From Sphingomonas piscis (GTDB lineage: Bacteria; Pseudomonadota; Alphaproteobacteria; Sphingomonadales; Sphingomonadaceae): a DNA stretch of 64,000 nucleotides. Of this stretch, positions 1 to 9,328 are shown piece after piece. Numbering within the stretch: the stretch's first letter is position 1; each line of letters opens with the position of its first letter. The notes under the pieces were generated by a model that did no database searches, was not told the DNA's origin, and worked only from the letters and a program-made list of their open reading frames with translations. The translations under genes were made by a program, and so were the position numbers. The DNA is taken from positions 2,073,501 through 2,137,500 of the forward strand of contig NZ_CP049869.1 of the NCBI RefSeq assembly GCF_011300455.1, written 5' to 3'.

Positions 1-286
1 CGGCCTTGACGCTGCCGTCGGTGCGCGCCGCATCCAGCGCCGCGATCATGTCGCGCAGGCGATACTCCCGCGTTGCGCTTCCACCGGCGAGTTCGCTGAG
101 CCTGGCGCCCGCGGGTTGCTCCATGACCGGCCGGCTCAGCTTCATCGCCAGGACGCCGCTTCCCGCCGGCTCGGGCGAGGAACGCAGAACGGCGTAGAGC
201 GCGCCGAAGAACAGCAGCAGGAGCAGCAGGACCAACGCATCCTTGATCCCGACCAGCAGCTTCCAGATGGCGGACACGAACTTCAT
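1..286 (-). CDS. sppA: Signal peptide peptidase SppA (67K type), N-terminal part
   Basis: The reverse strand reads from an ATG at 286 to the window edge without a stop, giving about 95 residues. They begin MKFVSAIWKLLVGIKDALVL, continue as a hydrophobic membrane anchor (about residues 10-32), and then match the usual start of the long SppA family, with EYRLRDMIAALDAARTDGSV before the first ClpP-like domain. SppA is a membrane-bound serine protease that degrades cleaved signal peptides. The catalytic Lys and Ser lie outside the window, so activity cannot be judged. The gene is divergent from the MATE gene, with about 120 bp between them. The family call rests on the anchor plus the conserved segment after it. 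Confidence 0.8.
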   Translation of the reverse strand, partial: MKFVSAIWKLLVGIKDALVLLLLLLFFGALYAVLRSSPEPAGSGVLAMKLSRPVMEQPAGARLSELAGGSATREYRLRDMIAALDAARTDGSVKA

Positions 287-409
287 TTGCGCACAACCTC
301 AACCAAGTGTGTCGCTGCAAATAGTGCAGAGCAGCCTTGAAAGCGAGCAGGGCGACCGGCGCGTGCCTGCCGCATTGCGTCATCGCCCCGCACCCTTCAA
401 TGACGCGCC

Positions 410-1833
410 ATGACCGATGAGGCTGAACAGGGTGTAAGGCAGGGCTGGGTGCCGGAGCTTGCGGCGACCATTGCGCTCGCCTGGCCGCTCATCCTGTCCA
501 ACCTTACCATGGCCTTGATCAATGCTACCGACGTGGTGCTGATCGGCTGGCTCGGCCCGCGTCAGCTTGCGGCGGCGACGCTCGGCCTCAATCTCACCTG
601 GGCCTTTACCCTGTTCGCCATGGGCGTCGTGACCGCCGGCTCGCCGATGATGGCGACTGCACTCGGCGCCAAGGTGAAAAGCGTTCGCGACGTTCGCCGC
701 ACCTTTCGGCAGTCGCTCTGGCTGGTTGCAATCATGGTGGCGCCGCTGTGGCTGGTGCTGTGGAATGCCGAGCCATTGATCCTCGCGCTCGGCCAGCAGC
801 CGGAACTGGCCAGTGAGGCGGCACTGTTCCTCCACGGCTATATGTGGTCGGCGCTGCCCTTCCTCCTGTTCCAGGCGATGCGCAATTACCTGTCCGCCGT
901 GCAGCGGCCGGGCTGGATTCTTGCGGTCAGCGTCGTCGGCATTGCCCTCAATGCGCTGGTCAGCTGGTCGCTGATCTTCGGCAAGTTCGGCCTTCCGGCA
1001 CTTGGATTGTTCGGCGGGGGCTTGGCAGCTCCATCGTGTGGACCTTGCTGGCGATAGGATTGGGGCTGGTCCTGCTGCGCGACCGCCAGTTCCGGCGGTT
1101 CCACCTGTTCGGTCGCTTCTGGCGTGCGGACTGGGGACGGCTTGGCCGCTTGTTGCTGCTTGGCTTGCCGATCGGCCTTGCGATGGGGTTCGAAGGCGCC
1201 GTGTTCAGCGCCGCGGCTTACCTGATGGGCCTGATCGATACGGACAGCGTCGCCGCTCACGCGATCGCGCTTCAGATCGCCGCACTCACCTTCATGGTGC
1301 CCTTAGGGCTTGGGCAGGCGGCGACCGTGCGGGTCGGGCGAGCACTTGGCGCTGGTGACCTGCAGGGGATTACGCGCGCAGGTTGGACGGCGCTCGTGAC
1401 CGGCGTCGGGTTCATGAGCCTGACGGCGCTTGCGATGTGGCTGTTCCCGACGCAATTGGTCGGGCTCTTCCTCGAAGCGGACGCCGAGCGGGGGCGGGTG
1501 ATGGGGCTTGCCGTATCGTTCCTCGCGGTCGCCGCCGCCTTTCAGATCGTCGATGGGGCGCAGGTCATTGCCGCGGGCATGCTCCGGGGCCTTCACGACA
1601 CCCGCATTCCGATGATGTTCGCTCTGTTCGGCTATTGGGTGGTCGGCATCGGCGCCGGCGTGTGGCTTGCCTTTCCGGGCGGCCTGCAGGGCGTCGGCAT
1701 CTGGATCGGGCTCGCGGTGGGCCTAGCCCTTGTCGCAGTTCTTCTGATCGTGCGCTGGTCGATGCGCCAGCGCTTGGGGCTCGTCAGTTCGGCAGTAGTT
1801 GCGTCACGCTCAGGGGCGGTCCCACTTCATTAG
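410..1833 (+). pseudogene. MATE family multidrug efflux transporter, reading frame broken once
   Basis: The gene encodes a MATE (NorM/DinF-like) Na+ or H+ coupled drug exporter of the inner membrane. The first frame (410 to about 1020) gives about 204 residues with several hydrophobic helices, starting MTDEAEQGVRQGWVPELAAT. The second frame (about 1021-1833) continues with the remaining helices. The frames join at a run of five G at 1016-1020; six G would give the continuous join LFGGGLGSSIVW and a protein of 474 residues, the normal family length. The rest shows no decay, so a one-base sequencing or assembly error is more likely than a true pseudogene. Its TAG stop overlaps the stop of the convergent pyruvyl transferase by 3-4 bases. 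Confidence 0.8.
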
Positions 1834-3175
1834 CCGAGGCGGAGTCGGTGGATGACGCCGTCGACGAACTCATCGATGCTTTCCCGCTGTCGCCGTACGG
1901 CGGCGCCCGCCCAGGCCCGTGCGGCGGCTGGGTCGGCAAGGATCGAGTCCAGTGAACGAAGAACATTGTCGACCCAGCCAGGGTCGCCCGGGCGGACGGC
2001 GGCGAGTGGGACGCCTGCAGCGGTCATCGCTGCGGTGATCTTGAACTGAAGTCCTTCGATCGGAACCACGGGCGTGGAGGCGGTCAACGCCAGGACGCCA
2101 GTGTGAAGGCGGCTGCTCACCACTGCATCAAAGGTGCCGAGAAAGCCTGCATATGCCTTGGCGGGCATTTCCGCGCCCCTTGGGGCAGGCCGAACCTTTC
2201 GCGCAGGCGGTCGAGAGCCGGGCGGTCCGTCGGGAAATCGTTGGTGACCAGGGTAAGATCGTACTCCCGATCGAGCAAAGCCTGGATCAGGTCGCTCCAA
2301 ACGTCTTCGGCCTGATCGAGGTATGCGGTGTTGGGGCAAATGGCGACCCGGGCGCGGCCGCTTGCCGGATGTGCGTCGGACGGCGCGGGTTCGGTCATGA
2401 ACACCACGTCGGGCGCAACCGTGATGAGGTCGGGGTCGATCCCAAGAGAAGTCAGCCTGGCCTTGGAGCTTTCTTCCCGGACGGAGATCACGTCCATCGC
2501 GGAATATACGTGTTTGACGACCTGCAGCAGGCTTGGTTCGACCAATTCAAAGGTGTGGTTGACGATCGCGGTCAGACAGCCGAGTTTTTTGGCGACATAG
2601 ATGTCCAGCAGGTGCCGCATTGGGATATCGGTCGCCGAGATCCAGAACTCTCCTGCCGGGTTGAGGATCACGCAGCCCGCTTCCTGGAAGGCCGAAAGCC
2701 GGTTGCGATAGTCGGACCGATACCGTCCCGCGTGCGCGAGCCGGGACCGGATCCCCAGCTTTCGGCGAACCTTGAACAAGGGTCCCGGCCGGGCGATCTC
2801 GGTTTCGTCCAACACTGGCATCGTGACACCGAACCGGCTTGCGGGTGGCCGATTGGCGGACCAATCGGCAACGATCTGCTCCGCCCACTGCTCGAAACGC
2901 GCCGCCGCTTGATCCGGTGGTCCAAGCGCGCTCAACTCGTACAGCGTCAGATGGTTGGGAACGCGCGGGGCGATGCCGAAGGGGCGATCGCCAAGCCTTG
3001 ATCTCAAAAGCTCAATCCACCTTGCGGACAAAGCTTCGTTGCCCTTGTTGCCGGTCTTAAGCCGCGTGATGAACAGGGCTCCAAGTGGCCCCTGATCCGA
3101 AATTTGCAGGACCAACCCCCAAGAAAGAATGGCGACCGTTATCCGAGTTGGACCCTCGCTGGGAAGTGGCACCAT
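1830..3175 (-). pseudogene. Polysaccharide pyruvyl transferase family protein, reading frame broken once
   Basis: The family (CsaB/WcaK-like) transfers pyruvate from phosphoenolpyruvate onto sugars of surface polysaccharides. The upstream frame holds a Rossmann-like N-terminal half with ITRLKTGNKGNEALS near the start and a middle part with ISVREESSKARLTSLGIDPD. The downstream frame holds the C-terminal part with SSRLHTGVLALTASTPVVPI, the family's conserved SxRLH region. The frames join at four C on the plus strand (2176-2179); a fifth C restores one frame of about 448 codons. The start is uncertain: residues before LFITRLKTG look non-native, a TTG at 3115 is in frame, and a TTG at 3084 behind AGGGG would fit if one more C were missing at 3076-3078. 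It is divergent from the flippase gene. Confidence 0.75.
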
Positions 3176-3234
3176 GCTTGGGCGATGCAGCTTTGACCGC
3201 TAGAGACGGGTCACGACGGTTGAGGGAAGCGTCA

Positions 3235-4750
3235 TTGGGTAATGAAAAACCGGGCCTCGACGGGCAGGGTTCGCTTGGCCGGGCGACGGTTCATGGCGTT
3301 CTCTGGATGACGGCGGGTCGCGTTCTTAAGGCGCCACTCAATCTCGTCACCATCGCGGTCCTGGCGCGCTTGCTTACCCCGTCGGACTTCGGCGTGGTGG
3401 CCATTGCGGTCGTCGTCATGGGCCTTGCCACGCTGTTGGTCGACGGAAGCTCCGGGATGGTGCTGATCCAGCGGGCGGAAGTCACGCCATCGCTCGTCGG
3501 TGCGTCGCTCCTGCTCTCCGCGGTCCTGGCGTCGCTTTTCGCGGTCGGCATCATCGCCGCGGGTCCTCTGATCGAAGGACAGTTCGATTTCCAGAACATG
3601 TCCGAAATCCTTATCCCATTCGCCCTCATCCTTCCGATCAGCGCGGCCATGGCGATCAGCACCGCCCTGCTTCAGCGCGGTTCCCAGTTCGGCGTACTGG
3701 CGATCAACTCGTTCGTTGCCCAGGCGGCCTACGGGATCATCGCCATTGCCCTTGCTTTTGCCGGTTTCGGGCTGTGGTCGCTGGTATGGTCGCAGATCGC
3801 CTCCGTATGCATCGAAACCTTGCTTTGCTGGCGGGCCGCGCGCGCGCTATCCGATCGCATTCAGCCGCAGCGCCATCGGCGATGCGCTCCGATCCGGCGG
3901 GATGTTCACGGTGACGAAGCTTCTGAACTGGGCGGCCGGCAACGTCGACCGGATCGTCGTCGGCAAATTGCTCGGGGCGTCGGCGCTCCGCTATTATTCG
4001 CGTGCCTCATCCCTGATGCTGACGCTGAATCAATTGCTCGGCACGGGTGCGATGCGCGTTCTGTTCTCGACATTTTCGCGGATGCAGGATGACCGTGCCC
4101 GATTGACATCAGGTTTCGATCGGGCGCTGTCCACCGGCCTTATAGGGTCGACCCTTGCTTCCGTCTTCGTTGTCATGTTCGCGGACCTTATCGTCGACGT
4201 TCTCCTGGGGCCGGGCTGGCAAAGCGCGACGCCCTTGATGCAGGCGCTATTTGCCGCCTTCGTCGCGCGAAGCGGCTATGTCGTTGCGGAAGCGGTTCCG
4301 TTGGCACTCGGCCTCGGCCGGCAAAGCGCTGTCCGCCAAGCTATCCACCTGGTCCTTGTCTGCGCAGGCGCTGTCACCGGCGCACGGTACGCGTTGGTCG
4401 GGGCAGCGGTTGGCATCGCCATCGCCTACTGGATCTTCTACCTCATCTGCCTTGGCTTGGTCATGCGTCTAATCGACGTTAGCCTTGGGCGCTTGTTCAG
4501 GATTCACAGCTCCGCGCTGCTGGTCGCGCTCCCGCCCGGGGTGATAGCGGCCGGCGCCGCATGGTTGCTTGGACCGGGTCAAAGTCTGATGCTCCGTCTG
4601 GTGCCGCCGTTGCTGTTCGGCGCGATCGCCGTGTTCATGATCGCCTTTGGCCCTGCCTCGCTGCTTTCGCAGGACCTGGCGCGCATACGGCAGACGGCGA
4701 TCGGACACATTCGTTCGCGCCTTGCTCGACAAGGGCGAGCGGCAGTTTGA
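3235..4750 (+). pseudogene. Lipopolysaccharide/O-antigen flippase (Wzx-like, MATE/MVF superfamily), reading frame broken once
   Basis: The product resembles polysaccharide export proteins that flip lipid-linked oligosaccharides across the inner membrane. The chosen start is a TTG at 3235, five bases after AGGGAAG; the protein then reads GSLGRATVHGVLWMTAGRVL and runs into about a dozen hydrophobic helices. An in-frame ATG at 3085 would overlap the divergent gene and adds no family-like sequence. The frame changes by +1 near 3831-3847, a GGG followed by alternating C and G: one G too many or one CG unit lost would explain it. The joined product is about 504 residues, normal for Wzx. The methyltransferase follows 89 bp later. 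A sequencing error is the likeliest reason for the break. Confidence 0.75.
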
Positions 4751-4839
4751 GAAAGGTACGCGCGGGATCGGACCCGAAACGGCTCCGAACGTGCTAAGCG
4801 GCCGCTGGATCACGATGGCGGGAACGGGAAAGCGGACCG

Positions 4840-5484
4840 ATGCGAATTGAAGAAGCCCAGGTCGTTGCCGACTGGGTGCGGGACCTTGCGTTGCCTGCCG
4901 GCTCCGTATGCCTCAACATCGGCTCGTCCACGGAGGCGTTTCGCCGCTCCATGCAGCCGCATGTCGGCCTGCTGTTCGACCAGCTTCAGGAGGCAGGTCT
5001 CCGGATCGTTCACTGCGACATGAAGAGGGCCGACGGAGTCGACGAAGTTGGCGACGTGCTCGACCCGGCCTTCCAGGATCGCCTGCGCCGCTACGATGCG
5101 GACTTGCTGATCTGCTCCAACCTTCTTGAGCACCTCGTCGACCCGGCACCTTTTGCGGAGGCCTGCGCCTCGCTCGTGAAGCCGGGCGGCTGGGCGCTCG
5201 TCACCGTGCCCTACAGCTACCCCTATCATGCCGATCCGATCGACACGATGTTCAGGCCATCGCCGGAAGAATTGGTCCGGCTGTTCCGCGGTTGGGAGAT
5301 CGAGCGCGGGCAGATCCTCGACTGCGGACATTTCCGACCCGGGCGCCAGGCGTTGATCAATCACCTCGGCCGGGTGGCGATGCCATTTTATCGGCGGGAT
5401 CGATGGTGGCCGATGGCGCATCGCCTTCTGTGGCTGTTCAGGCGCTATCGCCAGACGGTGCTGCTGGCGCGAAAGCCTGCCTGA
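4840..5484 (+). CDS. Class I SAM-dependent methyltransferase, surface-glycan context
   Basis: A protein of 214 residues with a degenerate SAM-binding fold: LNIGSSTEAFR near residue 25 is the motif I loop, LLICSNLLEHLVDP near residue 90 the motif IV region, and LVKPGGWALVTVPYSYPYHA near residue 110 the strand after it. The C-terminal end is basic (YRRDRWWP, LFRRYRQT), perhaps for membrane contact. The arrangement resembles methyltransferases found with glycan assembly genes, and it follows a flippase gene in the same direction, so a role in methylating a surface polysaccharide or its lipid-linked precursor is an inference. The substrate cannot be read from the sequence. A run of seven T lies shortly after the stop. 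Confidence 0.75.
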   Translation: MRIEEAQVVADWVRDLALPAGSVCLNIGSSTEAFRRSMQPHVGLLFDQLQEAGLRIVHCDMKRADGVDEVGDVLDPAFQDRLRRYDADLLICSNLLEHLVDPAPFAEACASLVKPGGWALVTVPYSYPYHADPIDTMFRPSPEELVRLFRGWEIERGQILDCGHFRPGRQALINHLGRVAMPFYRRDRWWPMAHRLLWLFRRYRQTVLLARKPA

Positions 5485-5514
5485 CCGGCGCAATTTTTTT
5501 GAAGCGTACGGCGG

Positions 5515-5543
5515 TTGACGCTCGCGAACCATGCACCCATATG
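5515..5543 (+). promoter_or_regulatory. Probable housekeeping promoter of groESL
   Basis: TTGACG at 5515-5520 is followed after 17 bases by CATATG at 5538-5543. The -35 box is nearly perfect for the sigma-70 class, the -10 box is moderate. The predicted transcript start would lie just before the CIRCE element, the usual arrangement for HrcA-repressed groE promoters. Confidence 0.5.
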
Positions 5544-5553
5544 CCGGTCGTCG

Positions 5554-5580
5554 CTGGCACTCTCGCATCGGGAGTGCTAA
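5554..5580 (+). promoter_or_regulatory. CIRCE operator (HrcA binding site) upstream of groES
   Basis: The inverted repeat CTGGCACTC, nine bases, GAGTGCTAA matches the CIRCE consensus TTAGCACTC-N9-GAGTGCTAA with two differences in the left half and a perfect right half. It lies 44 bp before the groES start codon. In bacteria with HrcA this element binds the repressor at normal temperature and also sits in the 5' untranslated RNA. It implies an hrcA gene elsewhere in the genome. Confidence 0.92.
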
Positions 5581-5624
5581 CGCGCAAAACCATTCTAGAG
5601 CAACCAACAAGGGGCTAAAAGGCT

Positions 5625-5912
5625 ATGGGTTTCAGGCCGCTTCATGATCGTGTCCTCGTCCGCCGCGTCGAGGCCGAAGAGAAGACCGCCGGCGGGATCA
5701 TCATCCCGGATACGGCGAAGGAAAAGCCGCAGGAAGGCGAAGTCATTTCCGTGGGCACCGGCGCCCGCGCCGAGAACGGCACGATCACGCCGCTCGACGT
5801 CAAGGCCGGCGACCGCATCCTGTTCGGCAAGTGGTCGGGCACCGAGGTCAAGGTCGACGGTGAAGACCTGATCATCATGAAGGAAAGCGACATCCTGGGC
5901 ATCGTCGGCTGA
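5625..5912 (+). CDS. groES: Co-chaperonin GroES
   Basis: A protein of 95 residues, the normal GroES length, starting [20 protein letters not shown]. The mobile loop that contacts GroEL is seen at about residues 16-32 ([20 protein letters not shown]). The end [18 protein letters not shown] is typical. GroES caps the GroEL ring and closes the folding chamber in the cytoplasm. It is the first gene of a two-gene operon with groEL 85 bp downstream, under a CIRCE element. Confidence 0.97.
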   Translation: MGFRPLHDRVLVRRVEAEEKTAGGIIIPDTAKEKPQEGEVISVGTGARAENGTITPLDVKAGDRILFGKWSGTEVKVDGEDLIIMKESDILGIVG

Positions 5913-5985
5913 AGCTGCACCCCGGACCGACTTTCTTTTTCTTCCAAATTCCCGGCTTTGAACCCGTTCAAAGCCGAAAGCATGA

Positions 5986-7641
<1,656 letters not shown>

Positions 7642-7656
7642 GTCCGGCGACCAAGC

Positions 7657-7830
7657 CTACTCGCTTGAAGGAGGGCCGGGGCTTTGCTCCGGCCCTTTTT
7701 CGTTGGCGAGAGCATCAAGGAGGTCTTCGGCGTCGTTTAGCTGTTCGGATTGTTCATCCGTCGGTGCCGGCGGCCGATCATCGCGGCAGGCGCAAAGCAG
7801 CAAAGCGGCACCAAGAAGCGCAATTCTCAT
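7657..7830 (-). CDS. Small putative lipoprotein, 57 residues
   Basis: The reverse strand encodes 57 residues from an ATG at 7830: a signal peptide MRIALLGAALLLCAC with a lipobox-like end, then a Pro/Asp/Glu-rich segment (PAPTDEQSEQLNDAEDLLDA) and an acidic, proline-rich tail. This is the pattern of small secreted lipoproteins, but I do not recognise a named family. No clear ribosome binding site is visible. Its last third runs through the groEL terminator in the other direction, so the terminator hairpin is also coding sequence. It lies downstream of, and in the same direction as, the small lipoprotein at 7918-8163, separated by a terminator. A chance open frame cannot be excluded. Confidence 0.55.
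   Translation of the reverse strand: MRIALLGAALLLCACRDDRPPAPTDEQSEQLNDAEDLLDALANEKGPEQSPGPPSSE
7673..7700 (+). terminator. Rho-independent terminator of groESL
   Basis: GGGCCGGGGC, a three-base loop TTT, then GCTCCGGCCC (ten pairs with one G-T) and five T at 7696-7700. The hairpin also forms part of the coding sequence of the small lipoprotein gene read from the opposite strand. Confidence 0.88.
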
Positions 7831-7860
7831 GAGCATTCTTTATCACGTGCATCGCGCACG

Positions 7861-7889
7861 AAAAAGGGCCGCCCCGAGGGACGGCCCTT
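7861..7889 (-). terminator. Rho-independent terminator of the small lipoprotein gene
   Basis: On the reverse strand AAGGGCCG, a ten-base loop and CGGCCCTT end in a run of five T. It lies about 30 bp after the stop of the small lipoprotein gene at 7918-8163. Confidence 0.75.
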
Positions 7890-7917
7890 CCATTTGCTTC
7901 GGTGAGGAAGCGAATGC

Positions 7918-8163
7918 TTAGAGGGCGTTGTCCGCCGAGTTGACGGTGCTGTCCACCGTGTTGCCGGCGGCGTCCACGCCATTGTCGATCGCATTGAGGC
8001 TGGCGTCGGCAGCGTTCGAGAGGGCGTCCGTCGAAGTGTTGACGTCGGAAGCGGCTTCGGTCTCGATGGTGTTCTCGGTGCTCACAGCGTTGTCAGGCGC
8101 ATTGTCCTGGCAAGCGGCAAGGCCGAGCCCGAGGACCGCAACGGTCAGTGCAATGGTCTTCAT
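7918..8163 (-). CDS. Small Asn/Asp/Ala-rich lipoprotein, 81 residues
   Basis: The protein starts MKTIALTVAVLGLGLAACQD, a lipoprotein signal peptide with lipobox GLAAC (Cys near residue 18), followed by a low-complexity mature part rich in Asn, Asp, Ala, Ser and Thr with repeats such as NAADASLNAIDNGVDAAGNT. It would be anchored in the outer or inner membrane. Such entericidin-like small lipoproteins are common in sphingomonads but their role is unknown to me. AGGAG lies about nine bases before the start, and the 5' leader holds a seven-pair inverted repeat GTGACCG-TCAG-CGGTCAC at 8184-8201. It is divergent from the methionine operon. Confidence 0.75.
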   Translation of the reverse strand: MKTIALTVAVLGLGLAACQDNAPDNAVSTENTIETEAASDVNTSTDALSNAADASLNAIDNGVDAAGNTVDSTVNSADNAL

Positions 8164-8321
8164 GATCGTTCGACTCCTAAGATGTGACCGTCAGCGGTCA
8201 CTTTCCTCGGCCTGTCGCTGATAAAGCACAGGCCAGCGCCGGCAGATATAGGCGCCCAAAAGACGATGCAATCCCTATTTGCGCTTAGGAGATTGTTTCG
8301 CCTCACATTTCGGGTTTTCCG

Positions 8322-8349
8322 TTGACTGATATAAAGATATCCTTATATC
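8322..8349 (+). promoter_or_regulatory. Promoter with embedded palindromic operator of the methionine operon
   Basis: A near-perfect 22-bp palindrome (8328-8349, core ATATAAAGATATCCTTATAT, two mismatched positions) lies between TTGACT at 8322-8327 (-35) and overlaps TATATC at 8344-8349 (-10), spacer 16 bp. A repressor bound here would block RNA polymerase directly. The next gene encodes an ArsR-type regulator, so autoregulation is the simplest reading; the shape recalls the AAGATATCTT-type sites I associate with SahR, an ArsR-family sensor of S-adenosylhomocysteine, but that link is from memory. Confidence 0.72.
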
Positions 8350-8357
8350 GTTAAATC

Positions 8358-9323
8358 GTGGCGACGGACCTTCCAATCGCGGACTTCTTCCAGGCCCTTG
8401 CCGACTCCACGCGGCTGCGGGTTCTGATGCTGTTACGCGAAATGGAGCTTTCGGTCGGGGAGCTTGCGCAAGTTCTCGGCCAAAGCCAGCCGCGAGTGTC
8501 CCGCCATCTCAAGATCCTTGCCGACGCCGGCGCGCTGGAGCGCCGCAAGGAAGGCAGCTGGGTGTTCCTGACGCTCGCCGACGCGCTGCGCACCGATCCG
8601 GTTTTTGCGCTGATCGACACGCTGGCGGACGGGGAAATCAAGAATTTGTTTCGAAGCGATGCGGTTCGGCTCGAGTCCGTGCGCGCGGAGCGGACGCAGG
8701 CGGCCACCCGTTATTTCGAAGCTCATGCCGCCGTGTGGGATCAGATTCGCTCGCTTCATGTGGCCGAGAGCGAGGTGGAGCGCGCCATTGCCGATGCTCT
8801 GGGCAGCGCCGACCTGGGCTGCCTCGTAGACATCGGGACGGGCACCGGGCGGATGATCGAACTGTTCGGTCCGCAGGCAAGCCAGGCGATCGGCATCGAC
8901 CGTTCGTCAGAAATGCTGCGTCTGGCCCGGGCGAAGCTCGATACGACGGGCATTCGCGCCAGCCTTCGGCAGGGCGACATTTATGCGCTTCCGCTGCCCG
9001 ACGAAGTCGCCGACTGCGTGATCCTTCACCAGGTGCTGCACTACGCCCATTCGCCCGCAGCAGCCGTTGCGGAGGCTGCCCGCGTGCTCGGCGCCGGCGG
9101 CACGTTGCTGATCGTCGACTTCGCTGCCCACGAACGCGAGGAATTGCGCGAAACGGATGCGCATATCCGCCTGGGCTTCGAAGACGAGGTGATGACGGAC
9201 TGGTTCGCGTCCGCAGGCCTGCAGGTCGACCGCGTCCAGCATCTCGAAGGCGGCGAACTGACCGTCACCCTGTGGCGCGGCGTCAAGGCGACCGCGACCC
9301 TGACCCGCCGGAAAGCTGCCTAA
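8358..9323 (+). CDS. ArsR-family regulator fused to a SAM-dependent methyltransferase domain
   Basis: A protein of 321 residues from a GTG at 8358. Residues 1-95 form a winged helix of the ArsR type (ADFFQALADSTRLRVLMLLR, then recognition helix QSQPRVSRHLKIL). Residues about 140-300 form a class I methyltransferase fold with motif I LVDIGTGTGRMIELFG, so it can be expected to bind SAM or S-adenosylhomocysteine. It heads an operon with metF and the two methionine synthase genes; metF follows after 5 bp. Known relatives in alphaproteobacteria control methionine and SAM recycling genes, so repression of this operon with SAM or SAH as signal is the likely job. No ribosome binding site precedes the start and the predicted transcript start is within a few bases of it, suggesting leaderless translation. 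Confidence 0.85.
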   Translation: MATDLPIADFFQALADSTRLRVLMLLREMELSVGELAQVLGQSQPRVSRHLKILADAGALERRKEGSWVFLTLADALRTDPVFALIDTLADGEIKNLFRSDAVRLESVRAERTQAATRYFEAHAAVWDQIRSLHVAESEVERAIADALGSADLGCLVDIGTGTGRMIELFGPQASQAIGIDRSSEMLRLARAKLDTTGIRASLRQGDIYALPLPDEVADCVILHQVLHYAHSPAAAVAEAARVLGAGGTLLIVDFAAHEREELRETDAHIRLGFEDEVMTDWFASAGLQVDRVQHLEGGELTVTLWRGVKATATLTRRKAA

Positions 9324-9328
9324 ATCAC

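Noticed and set aside
3085..3234. Flippase start at the ATG at 3085
   Set aside because: It would overlap the divergent gene and adds about 50 residues without homology-like features, while the TTG at 3235 has a well-spaced AGGGAAG.
8164..8321. A SAM riboswitch before the methionine operon
   Set aside because: The predicted transcript starts at or next to the GTG, so no leader would exist to hold it; the only stem in the region (8184-8201) belongs to the divergent lipoprotein leader.
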